64,000 bases of DNA, taken from contig NZ_JANLJJ010000068.1 in NCBI RefSeq assembly GCF_029255545.1, positions 20,367-84,366 on the forward strand, in the 5' to 3' direction. How positions within the stretch are numbered: the stretch's first letter is position 1; every line of letters starts with the position of its first letter. Below the pieces are notes generated by a model. That model ran no database searches and was not told the origin of the DNA. It worked only from the letters and a program-made list of their open reading frames with translations. A program made the position numbers and the translations under genes. Positions 43,507 through 51,759 of this stretch are shown piece by piece. Source of the stretch: Ferrovibrio sp. Its GTDB lineage: Bacteria; Pseudomonadota; Alphaproteobacteria; Ferrovibrionales; Ferrovibrionaceae.

Positions 43507-44696
43507 GCGCAGTGACCAGAGGACTCCGAAACCCCTTCAGGACCCGGGTTCGCACCAGCGTCGTCGTGCTCCTCCTCGCCATCATCATCGGCCTCTTCGC
43601 GGTGATGGTGCAGGGTGCCTCCCTCACGCGGCAGAAGCTGGAGGACCTGCAGGCGAGCGTCCGGACGGTCATTGAGCTGCGCGAGGCCGGCGCGTTCGGC
43701 ACCGGCGGCTTCGGCGGCGACAGGCCCATAGGCGCGGATACGTTCTCTCTCGCCACGCTGGAGCAGTTGCGACGTATCGCGAGCGCTGGCCACATTACCA
43801 GGGTCGAAGAATACATCCATAGCCCCGAGATCGATGCGAGTAAGCCGAATGCCTACGCGATGGTCATCGGCCTTCGTCCCACGGCCCCGATGCGTGCGAT
43901 CGGCGAAGTCGACTACGAGAACGCCCGGATCATAGCGGGGCGGGGCTTGGGCGAGCCGGACGCTGATCGGGACGTGGCCGTGGTCGGTCGCCTGTATGCG
44001 AAGGAGCGCTTGGGCATCGATGCGCGCAGCGAGACCGCGCTCAGCGGGCGTACGGTCGCTCTGAATGGCCACACGCTCGAGGTCATCGGCATCTACGCCA
44101 CCGGTAATGACTTCGGGGACAACCACGTCTTCGTTCCCCTGGAAGCCTTCCGGCGGATCTACAATCCTGGCGATAAGCTTTCGAAGATCCGAGTGACGGT
44201 CGACTCGGTCGCGAACGTCGAGGCCGTCACCGCGGATCTCAAGCAGTTGCGGGGGGTCGACGCCGTCACCGCGTCCGAGCAGGTGTCGACGGCCAGGACC
44301 ACGCTCGGCAGCATGGCCGCCGCCACGCTCTACGCCTCGCTTCTGCTGTTCGCGATCGGCGGCGTGCTTGTGGCGTTCGTCATGGTATTGGCCACCAAGG
44401 AGCGCATCCGGGAGATCGGCACGCTCAAGGCGATCGGCGCTTCGAACTGGGAGATCGCGAAGCAGTTCCTATCGGAGGTCCTCGCCTTGATCTTTCTTGC
44501 TGCGGCCGGCGCGGTGCTCGTGGCCGCCCTGTTCGGCTTCGCCCTGCGCGCGGCCTTGGACCTCGACCTGCGCCTCGATCAGAACACGCTCCTGTTGATC
44601 GTCGTCGGCGGATTTGCTTTTGCCGCCATCGGCAGCTGCTATCCGGTCTTCAAGGGCATCCGGCTCAGCCCCGTGCAGGCCATGAAGGACACGTAA
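43503..44696 (+). CDS. FtsX/MacB-type ABC permease 1
   Basis: From the ATG at 43503 (overlapping the ATPase stop) the protein has 397 residues. There is one N-terminal membrane segment (VVVLLLAIIIGLFAVMV), a large periplasmic domain, and three C-terminal segments beginning near AAATLYASLLLFAIGGV. EIGTLKAIGAS is the typical coupling helix motif of FtsX permeases. It forms a pair with the next gene and with the ATPase subunit at 45963. The likely role is export or mechanotransmission linked to metal or thiol handling. Confidence 0.85.
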   Translation: MSAVTRGLRNPFRTRVRTSVVVLLLAIIIGLFAVMVQGASLTRQKLEDLQASVRTVIELREAGAFGTGGFGGDRPIGADTFSLATLEQLRRIASAGHITRVEEYIHSPEIDASKPNAYAMVIGLRPTAPMRAIGEVDYENARIIAGRGLGEPDADRDVAVVGRLYAKERLGIDARSETALSGRTVALNGHTLEVIGIYATGNDFGDNHVFVPLEAFRRIYNPGDKLSKIRVTVDSVANVEAVTADLKQLRGVDAVTASEQVSTARTTLGSMAAATLYASLLLFAIGGVLVAFVMVLATKERIREIGTLKAIGASNWEIAKQFLSEVLALIFLAAAGAVLVAALFGFALRAALDLDLRLDQNTLLLIVVGGFAFAAIGSCYPVFKGIRLSPVQAMKDT

Positions 44697-44707
44697 GGAG
44701 AGCCTCG

Positions 44708-45970
44708 ATGGGAATGATGGTCTTGGGGCTTCGCAATCTGCTGCGGAACAAGGTCCGGCTGGTTCTCGTCGCGATCCTGATCGGCGTGCCGTTCTTTCTG
44801 CTCCTCGCCATGAATGCGATCGGGGACGCAGTGCAGCGGCAGACCGCGGTGCTGGCCGAGAACGTGAATACCGTCCTGCAGCTCCGCGCGCGCGGGTCTA
44901 TGGGCCACGTGAACATGGTCGGCCAGGATCGCATCCTGCCCCAGGATGTCCTGGAGAAGGTGCGCGGGATCGCGCACGTGGAGCAGGTCGAGCCGTACCT
45001 GCTGGCCATGGCGCCCATCACGCCGCCCAACTTCGTCATGCATGTGGGGCTGGCGCCGACGGCCGTGAAACGCCTCGAGTCGCACGGCGAGGCGGGCAAT
45101 CCAAGGATCATAGCCGGCCGCGACTTCACCCCCGAAGATGCCGGACAGGACGTGGCGATCATTGGCCAGGGTTACGCCCAATGGGCAGGGATCAAGCCCG
45201 AGGACATGGGCACGGCAACACTGAACGTCGACCCGACGCGCACACATCCCGTGATCTTCGCCATGGATCGCCCGACGCGGGAGCTCCGGATCGTCGGCAT
45301 GTACGCCAGCGGCTACATTTTCGGCGACCTCCAGCTTTTCATGCCGGTCGACACCTTCCGGTCGGTCTACGGCACGGATCAGGGAATCTCCTGGCTCTTC
45401 GTCAAAGTGGACTCGGTCGAAAACGTCCCGCTCGTGGCGCAACGCCTGAGAGACGCTGTCGGCGACGTGGCGGACATCCTGGTGCCCGAGAGCGCCGCCA
45501 TCTTCACTGCCACGACCAGCCGCACGGTCATGCAGCTTTCCGGCGCCGGGGGTCTTTTGGCGATTGCGCTGATGGTCATCGTCGTTTTCTTCGTTCTCTT
45601 GATGACAGTGCGGGAGCGGGCACGCGAGATCGGCACGCTGAAGGCGATCGGTGCGAGCGATGGCGGCGTCACCGTTCAGTTCCTCACCGAAGCCGTGGCG
45701 CTAAGCCTGCTCGGGGGTGCGCTTGGCCTGCTGCTCTTCGGGGCGGTGGGCGCGATGGTCACGGGACGCCTGTTCGCGCTCAGCATCGGCCCCTTCCTGC
45801 CGAGCCACTACAAGCCGCTGTTCGAGAGCCTCGCGGTCAGCAACCAGGTTTCGGCTTCGGTGCTCATTCTCGTTCTCGTGGTCGCTGTGCTCACCGCAGC
45901 CGTCGGCAGTGCCTATGGCGTCTGGCAAGCCGTCAAACTCTCCCCGCTGGAGGCCATGAAGCATGAATAG
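44708..45970 (+). CDS. FtsX/MacB-type ABC permease 2
   Basis: This 420-residue protein resembles the first permease in layout and in EIGTLKAIGASDGG, so the two likely form a heterodimer. It has an N-terminal membrane segment (VRLVLVAILIGVPFFLLLAM), a periplasmic domain and three C-terminal segments. The ATG is 11 bp after the previous stop, with AAGGAGAG upstream. Its stop overlaps the ABC ATPase start by eight bases. Confidence 0.85.
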   Translation: MGMMVLGLRNLLRNKVRLVLVAILIGVPFFLLLAMNAIGDAVQRQTAVLAENVNTVLQLRARGSMGHVNMVGQDRILPQDVLEKVRGIAHVEQVEPYLLAMAPITPPNFVMHVGLAPTAVKRLESHGEAGNPRIIAGRDFTPEDAGQDVAIIGQGYAQWAGIKPEDMGTATLNVDPTRTHPVIFAMDRPTRELRIVGMYASGYIFGDLQLFMPVDTFRSVYGTDQGISWLFVKVDSVENVPLVAQRLRDAVGDVADILVPESAAIFTATTSRTVMQLSGAGGLLAIALMVIVVFFVLLMTVRERAREIGTLKAIGASDGGVTVQFLTEAVALSLLGGALGLLLFGAVGAMVTGRLFALSIGPFLPSHYKPLFESLAVSNQVSASVLILVLVVAVLTAAVGSAYGVWQAVKLSPLEAMKHE

Positions 45971-46640
45971 CACAACGCCATTGATCGAGCTTCGCGGCAT
46001 CTCGAAGTCCTATCGCAAGCGCGGCGAAACCATCAATGCCATCGCCGACGTCGATCTCGAATTGCCGGAGAAGGGCATGGTCGCCATCGTCGGCCCGAGC
46101 GGAAGCGGCAAGTCGACGCTTCTGCACCTGATCGGGGCCATGGACCGGCCCACGCGCGGCGAGGTCGTCGTGGCCAGCCAAGTGGTGAACGGCCTGCCGC
46201 AGGGCGAGCTGACCCGGTTTCGCCGGCGGACGGTCGGGTTCGTCTTCCAGACCTTCAACCTCATCCCGAACCTGACGGCCCTGGAGAACGTCGCGCTGCC
46301 GATGGAATTCAACGGCGTTGCAAGGTCGGAGAGAACTAGGCGGGCAAAGGCCCTGTTGGAGAGGTTTCAACTTGGGCACAGGTTAAAGCATCGCGCGAAC
46401 GAGCTTAGCGGCGGTGAGATGCAGCGCGTGGCGATTGCTCGCGCCATCGCCAACGAGCCGCGACTGGTCCTCGCCGACGAGCCGACCGGCAACCTCGACT
46501 CCAAGACCGGCGCGCTGATCTACGAGCTGCTGAAGGAGATTTCGCGGGAGCGGACCGTCCTCGTGGTTACCCATGCCGAGCCGCTGGCGGCGATGGCGGA
46601 TCGGGTGCTGCATCTCCAGGATGGGCGGATCAGGGCATGA
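45963..46640 (+). CDS. ABC transporter ATPase, LolD/MacB type
   Basis: The 225-residue protein has GPSGSGKST as Walker [15 protein letters not shown] as the signature and [13 protein letters not shown] as Walker B with D-loop, all standard for the MacB/LolD/FtsE branch that partners FtsX-type permeases. It overlaps the permease before it by eight bases and the next gene by four, so the complex should be co-produced. Confidence 0.9.
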   Translation: MNSTTPLIELRGISKSYRKRGETINAIADVDLELPEKGMVAIVGPSGSGKSTLLHLIGAMDRPTRGEVVVASQVVNGLPQGELTRFRRRTVGFVFQTFNLIPNLTALENVALPMEFNGVARSERTRRAKALLERFQLGHRLKHRANELSGGEMQRVAIARAIANEPRLVLADEPTGNLDSKTGALIYELLKEISRERTVLVVTHAEPLAAMADRVLHLQDGRIRA

Positions 46641-47362
46641 CCGCACTCGAGCCGCTGCTGCAAGACGTTACCGCCCTCACGCCGCTCGCTGTGGCGCTCG
46701 TTGCTCTCGCCGGCCTCGTCGTCGGGATTGCGCCGAGCTCGTTCCCACTGATTTCGGTGGCGGCCGGCCTCGCGGCGGGACAGGGCGCGGCAGCATCCGG
46801 CGGGCGACACGTCGAAGGGCTGTGGCTGTCGGTGGGCTTCGCGCTCGGTATCGCCACGGTCGATGCGGTGCTCGGCGCCCTGTTCGGTCTTGCCGGGTTC
46901 GCCGTGCTGCGCGTTCTGGTCAGTTATCTCGCTCTCGCCTACGCTTTCTTAGCGGTCATCCTGACGGTGGCCGGCCTTGCGTTGCTGCGCGTCATCCACA
47001 TCGTCGTGCCAGTGCTCACGCCATCGGTTAAACCGACGCGGAGCTTTCTTGGCAGCTATTTGCTCGGACTTCCGTTCGGTTTGTCGACCTGTCCGGCCTG
47101 CACCCCGCTCCTGCTTCCGGTCGTGGCTGCGGCTGCTGGGACGGCCGACCCACTGATGGGCGCGGTTCTCATGGCCACCTTCGGCCTTGCCCGCGGCATT
47201 CCGATCGTGGTGGCCGGCACCGCGGCTGGGAGCCTCGCACATCTCAGGCACACCCGCCGGTTTACGCTGTGGGCCGAACGCGCCGGCGCCGCGCTGATGC
47301 TCGCCGCAGCAGTCTATTTCCTCTATCAGGCCGCCCTTTACGCCGGGTGGCTGACGCCATGA
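46637..47362 (+). CDS. CcdA/DsbD-like membrane protein 2
   Basis: This 241-residue protein has about six membrane segments. In segment 1 the usual cysteine is replaced by serines (IAPSSFPL), while segment 4 carries CPAC (Cys152, Cys155). Compared with the first CcdA-like protein at 40230 the cysteines are arranged differently, so the two may work in series. It overlaps the ABC ATPase by four bases and ends the operon. Thiol-disulfide or metal transfer is inferred. Confidence 0.7.
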   Translation: MTALEPLLQDVTALTPLAVALVALAGLVVGIAPSSFPLISVAAGLAAGQGAAASGGRHVEGLWLSVGFALGIATVDAVLGALFGLAGFAVLRVLVSYLALAYAFLAVILTVAGLALLRVIHIVVPVLTPSVKPTRSFLGSYLLGLPFGLSTCPACTPLLLPVVAAAAGTADPLMGAVLMATFGLARGIPIVVAGTAAGSLAHLRHTRRFTLWAERAGAALMLAAAVYFLYQAALYAGWLTP

Positions 47363-47556
47363 ACAATGGACCCAGTTTGGTTAGGCGGCTGCCGCTTTCA
47401 ACACAATCGGTCGCGAGTAGCCCCCAACGCTTATTGCGCCATTCCCTGTATCTGTTCGCTAGCGCCGCCAAACCTACGCTTCCCGGCAGCGACGCCTTGT
47501 AATCCCCGGCACGAGCCACCGACTTTGACGGTATTTGCTGTTAAGGAAACCAAGGC

Positions 47557-49545
47557 TTGTCCGCGACCAAAATCCTGTGGGGACAGATCTTCGTCGTCTT
47601 CCTGATCGTGCTCACCACGACCTGGGCCGCGACGCAGTGGACGGCCTGGCAGCTCGGCTTTCAGCCGCAGCTCGGCCGTCCGTGGTTCGAGCTGTTCGGC
47701 TGGCCCATCTACTATCCGCCCGCCTTCTTTTGGTGGTGGTATCTCTACGATGCCTACGCGCCGCCGATCTTCGTCGAGGGCGCCTACATCGCGGCATCCG
47801 GCGGCTTCATCGCGATCGCGGTCGCGATCGGCATGTCGGTCTGGCGAGCCCGCGAGGCCAAGAACGTCGAGACCTACGGCTCCGCGCGCTGGGCACGGCC
47901 CGATGAGGTGAAATCCGCTGGGCTGCTTGGACCCGACGGCGTCGTGCTCGGCAAGCTTGATCGCACCTATCTTCGCCACGACGGACCCGAGCATGTGCTC
48001 TGCTTCGCGCCGACCCGCTCCGGCAAGGGCGTCGGCCTCGTGGTGCCATCGCTGCTGACCTGGCCGGGCTCAGCCATCGTCCACGACATCAAGGGCGAGA
48101 ACTGGCAACTCACCGCCGGCTTCCGCGCGCGGCATGGCCGGGTGCTGCTCTTCGACCCGACCAACGCGAAGTCGGCCGCCTACAATCCGCTGCTCGAAGT
48201 CCGTCGCGGTGAATGGGAAGTTCGCGACGTTCAGAACATCGCCGACATCCTGGTCGATCCCGAAGGGTCGCTGGAAAAGCGGAATCACTGGGAGAAGACC
48301 AGCCACGCGCTCCTCGTCGGCGCCATCCTCCACGTCCTCTATGCCGAGGCCGACAAGACGCTCGCCGGCGTCGCCGCCTTCCTGTCCGATCCGAAGCGGC
48401 CGATCGAGTCGACGCTTGCCGCCATGATGAAGACCGCCCATCTCGGCGCGGCCGGACCCCACCCGGTCATAGCCTCCGCCGCCCGGGAGCTGCTGAACAA
48501 ATCGGACAACGAGCGCTCGGGCGTGCTGTCGACCGCGATGTCCTTTCTCGGGCTCTACCGCGACCCGGTCGTGGCGGCCGTGACGCGCCGCTGCGACTGG
48601 CGCATCACCGACATCGTCGGCGGCGTGCGGCCGTCGACACTCTACCTCGTGGTCCCACCCTCCGACATCGCGCGCACCAAGCCGCTGATCCGGCTGATCC
48701 TCAATCAGGTCGGCCGGCGATTAACCGAGGATCTGCAGACCAAGGGCGGGCGGCATCGCCTGCTCCTGATGCTCGACGAGTTCCCGGCACTCGGCCGCCT
48801 CGACTTCTTCGAGTCCGCTCTGGCGTTCATGGCCGGCTACGGCCTGAAGAGCTTCCTCATCGCGCAGTCGCTGAACCAGATCGAGAAGGCCTATGGGCCG
48901 AACAACTCGATCCTCGACAACTGCCATGTGCGCGTCAGCTTCGCGACCAACGACGAGCGGACGGCCAAGCGCGTCTCCGATGCGCTCGGCACCGCGACCG
49001 AGATGCGGGCGATGCGGAACTATGCCGGGCACAGGCTCAGTCCCTGGCTCGGCCATCTGATGGTCTCGCGCTCTGAGACCGCACGGCCGCTGCTGACGCC
49101 CGGCGAGGTCATGCAGCTCCCACCTGCGGACGAGATCATCATGGTGGCGGGTACACCGCCGATCCGGGCGAAGAAGGCCCGCTACTTCGAGGATCGTCGG
49201 TTTCAGGAACGCATCCTGCCACCGCCAGCGCTGGCAAAGACAGCGGCGGCAAAGCCGGATGACTGGAGCAAGATGCCGCTGCCGCCGCGGCTGGAGATCG
49301 AGGGCGCCGCCGCAACAGATGGCCAGGGCGACGACGAGGATCCGACCGGCTCGGAACGCCGCCACCAGCCCGAGCTGAACAAGGCCGGGACCGTCGAGAA
49401 GAAGGCGCCGATCGACAATGAGTTCGCCGCCGATTTCGGCGACGACGAGGAAGACGACAGCGCCCGGATGAGCCGGATGAACCAGGTCATGCAGGGCGTC
49501 GCCCGACAGGTCTCACTCGACCCCAATGACGGCATGGACCTGTGA
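47557..49545 (+). CDS. traG: TraG/VirD4 coupling protein
   Basis: The start is probably TTG at 47557, with AAGGAAACC upstream; no in-frame ATG fits before the first membrane segment. The 662-residue protein has two N-terminal membrane segments, Walker A in TRSGKGVGLVVP (about residue 150) and Walker B in LLMLDEFPALGRL. It docks the relaxase-DNA complex at the Trb channel. The 194 bp to the preceding metal operon show no gene. Confidence 0.95.
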   Translation: MSATKILWGQIFVVFLIVLTTTWAATQWTAWQLGFQPQLGRPWFELFGWPIYYPPAFFWWWYLYDAYAPPIFVEGAYIAASGGFIAIAVAIGMSVWRAREAKNVETYGSARWARPDEVKSAGLLGPDGVVLGKLDRTYLRHDGPEHVLCFAPTRSGKGVGLVVPSLLTWPGSAIVHDIKGENWQLTAGFRARHGRVLLFDPTNAKSAAYNPLLEVRRGEWEVRDVQNIADILVDPEGSLEKRNHWEKTSHALLVGAILHVLYAEADKTLAGVAAFLSDPKRPIESTLAAMMKTAHLGAAGPHPVIASAARELLNKSDNERSGVLSTAMSFLGLYRDPVVAAVTRRCDWRITDIVGGVRPSTLYLVVPPSDIARTKPLIRLILNQVGRRLTEDLQTKGGRHRLLLMLDEFPALGRLDFFESALAFMAGYGLKSFLIAQSLNQIEKAYGPNNSILDNCHVRVSFATNDERTAKRVSDALGTATEMRAMRNYAGHRLSPWLGHLMVSRSETARPLLTPGEVMQLPPADEIIMVAGTPPIRAKKARYFEDRRFQERILPPPALAKTAAAKPDDWSKMPLPPRLEIEGAAATDGQGDDEDPTGSERRHQPELNKAGTVEKKAPIDNEFAADFGDDEEDDSARMSRMNQVMQGVARQVSLDPNDGMDL

Positions 49546-49552
49546 GGCGCCG

Positions 49553-49987
49553 ATGACGAAACCATCAAAAAAGCAGCGCCTGTCCGTCTATCTCGATCCG
49601 GACGTCATGAAGGCGCTGGCGGCCTATGCCGCACGGCGCGATCAATCGCGCTCCCTGATTGCCGAAGCGGCCATCGCTTCCTTCCTGTCGCCCGACGCCG
49701 CCGAACGGCAGGAAGCAGCGACCACCAAGCGTCTCGACCAGGTCGATCGCCGCATGACGCGAATGGAACGCGACCTCGGCATCTCCGTCGAGATGCTGGC
49801 CGTCTTCGTCCGCTTCTGGTTGACGACCAATCCGCCGTTGCCGGAACCTGCCCAGGCCGCGGCGCGTGCTCAGGCAGGCGAGCGATACGACGCCTTCGTC
49901 GCTGCGCTCGGCCGGCGACTCGCCAAGGGACCGAAGCTGCGTCAGGAGATTTCGGAAGACGTGTCGGGCATCGCGGACGCGGAATAG
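49553..49987 (+). CDS. CopG-like ribbon-helix-helix protein
   Basis: From the ATG at 49553 the protein has 144 residues. MTKPSKKQRLSVYLDPDVMK (strand), then AAYAARRDQSRSLIAEAAIASF, is the RHH pattern; a coiled region (KRLDQVDRRMTRMERDL) follows. It lies 7 bp after traG and 169 bp before trbB, the usual place of a CopG-type gene in this trb family. It may regulate trb transcription or assist relaxosome assembly. Confidence 0.75.
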   Translation: MTKPSKKQRLSVYLDPDVMKALAAYAARRDQSRSLIAEAAIASFLSPDAAERQEAATTKRLDQVDRRMTRMERDLGISVEMLAVFVRFWLTTNPPLPEPAQAAARAQAGERYDAFVAALGRRLAKGPKLRQEISEDVSGIADAE

Positions 49988-50156
49988 TCATCGCGCGCGG
50001 CATCGCAAGTATTCATCAGTACCGCCGATCCCCTGTCTTTGTACGCCAGAGCGCTACGACCACATTCCGGTTGTTGCCACGCCCCAACTTCTGCCTCTTC
50101 TACTCATCCCCGATCCAGGGCCGCTTGTCGGCGGTCCCGCACGGAACGGGGACGAC

Positions 50157-51140
50157 ATGACGGTTTCTCACCAGCAATCCGAGGCGATACTTCGCGGCGC
50201 GCGCATGTTGCGCACCGCTCTCGGCCCCGCCATCGCAGGATTCCTGGAAGACCCGTCGATCGTCGAGGTGATGCTCAATCCCGACGGGCGGCTCTGGATC
50301 GACCGCCTGTCGGAGGGACTTTCCGATACGGGAGAACGTCTGTCCGCCGCCGACGGCGAGCGCATCGTGCGTCTGGTCGCGCACCATGTCGGCGCCGAGG
50401 TTCATTCCGGTCGCCCACGCGTCTCGGCCGAACTGCCCGAGACCGGCGAGCGGTTCGAGGGTCTGCTGCCACCCGTCGTCACAGCTCCGGCCTTCGCGAT
50501 CCGCAAGCCGGCCGTCGCGGTGTTCACACTGCAGGACTACGTCGCGGCCGAGATCATGTCAGCCGACCAGGCCGCGATCCTTCGTCAGGCCGTCGCCGAC
50601 CGGCGCAACATTCTCGTCGCCGGCGGCACGTCCACCGGCAAGACCACGCTCACCAATGCGCTGCTCGCCGAGGTGTCGAAGACCTCCGACCGCGTCGTGC
50701 TGATCGAGGACACGCGCGAACTGCAATGCGCCGCGCCGAACCTCGTTGCGATGCGCACCAAGGACGGCGTCGCCTCGCTCTCCGATCTCGTCCGCTCCTC
50801 GCTTCGCCTGCGCCCCGACCGCATCCCGATCGGCGAGGTGCGCGGTTCCGAAGCGCTCGATCTCCTTAAAGCATGGGGCACGGGCCACCCCGGCGGTATC
50901 GGCACGATCCACGCCGGCACCGCGCTCGGCGCGCTGCGCCGCCTCGAACAGCTTATCCAGGAAGCTGTCGTCACCGTCCCCCGCGCGCTGATCGCCGAGA
51001 CCATCGATCTCGTCGCGGTGCTCAGCGGCCGAGGCTTGACCCGTCGCCTCGCCGAACTCGCCCGCGTCGAGGGTCTCAAGCCGGACGGCGACTACCGCGT
51101 CACCCCCACAACCCAGCCCCTCTCAGGAGATCTCCCATGA
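50157..51140 (+). CDS. trbB: TrbB, VirB11-type ATPase
   Basis: The ATG at 50157 gives 327 residues. [10 protein letters not shown] is Walker A and [22 protein letters not shown] are the Asp and His boxes of secretion ATPases. It powers assembly of the mating channel at the inner membrane. It overlaps trbC by four bases (ATGA). Confidence 0.95.
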   Translation: MTVSHQQSEAILRGARMLRTALGPAIAGFLEDPSIVEVMLNPDGRLWIDRLSEGLSDTGERLSAADGERIVRLVAHHVGAEVHSGRPRVSAELPETGERFEGLLPPVVTAPAFAIRKPAVAVFTLQDYVAAEIMSADQAAILRQAVADRRNILVAGGTSTGKTTLTNALLAEVSKTSDRVVLIEDTRELQCAAPNLVAMRTKDGVASLSDLVRSSLRLRPDRIPIGEVRGSEALDLLKAWGTGHPGGIGTIHAGTALGALRRLEQLIQEAVVTVPRALIAETIDLVAVLSGRGLTRRLAELARVEGLKPDGDYRVTPTTQPLSGDLP

Positions 51141-51469
51141 ATCGTCATTGCCTGCGCCTCTGCCGCCATATCTCGACGGCGGCGGCCGTCGCCTTCGTCA
51201 GCATGATGATGGCGCCCGCCGCATATGCTTCCGGCTCGTCCATGCCTTGGGAAGCGCCGCTGCAGTCCATCCTCGAGTCGATTGAGGGACCTGTGGCCAA
51301 GATCATCGCTGTGATGATCATCATCATCACAGGTTTAACACTCGCCTTCGGCGATACATCAGGCGGCGCGCGGAAGCTGATCCAGATCGTCTTTGGCCTG
51401 TCGATCGCCTTCGCCGCGTCGAGCTTCTTCCTGTCCTTCTTCTCCTTCGGCGGTGGAGCGCTCGTCTGA
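51137..51469 (+). CDS. trbC: TrbC, conjugative pilin precursor
   Basis: The 110-residue protein has a signal peptide (to about AYASGS) and two membrane segments (KIIAVMIIIITGLTLAF and IVFGLSIAFAASSFFLSFF), the prepilin form expected to be matured by TraF. It overlaps trbB at its start, and its stop TGA shares two bases with the trbD start. Confidence 0.9.
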   Translation: MNRHCLRLCRHISTAAAVAFVSMMMAPAAYASGSSMPWEAPLQSILESIEGPVAKIIAVMIIIITGLTLAFGDTSGGARKLIQIVFGLSIAFAASSFFLSFFSFGGGALV

Positions 51470-51750
51470 TGGCGAGCCTGATCGACAGCGCCGGCGAAGT
51501 GCCGGGCTACGCCGTCCCGGTCCACCGGGCGCTCACCGAGCACATCCTGCTCGGCGGCGCGCCACGTTCGATCGCCATCCTCAACGGCACGCTGGCGGCA
51601 GCGCTCGGCCTTGGCCTGCGCCTCTGGCTGGTCGGTCTCGGGCTCTGGGCGATCGGCCATTTCGCGGCCGTGTGGGCGGCCAAACGCGATCCGCAATTCG
51701 TCGATGTCGTGCGCCGTCACCTGCGCATTCCCGGCCATCTGAACGTCTGA
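51469..51750 (+). CDS. trbD: TrbD, VirB3-like membrane protein
   Basis: The 93-residue protein has PVHRALTEHILLGGAPRSIAI followed by a double membrane segment (LAAALGLGLRLWLVGLGLWAIGHF), the VirB3/TrbD layout. It starts inside the trbC stop (TGATGG) and lies 9 bp before trbE, with which it usually works. Confidence 0.9.
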   Translation: MASLIDSAGEVPGYAVPVHRALTEHILLGGAPRSIAILNGTLAAALGLGLRLWLVGLGLWAIGHFAAVWAAKRDPQFVDVVRRHLRIPGHLNV

Positions 51751-51759
51751 GGTGGGCTC

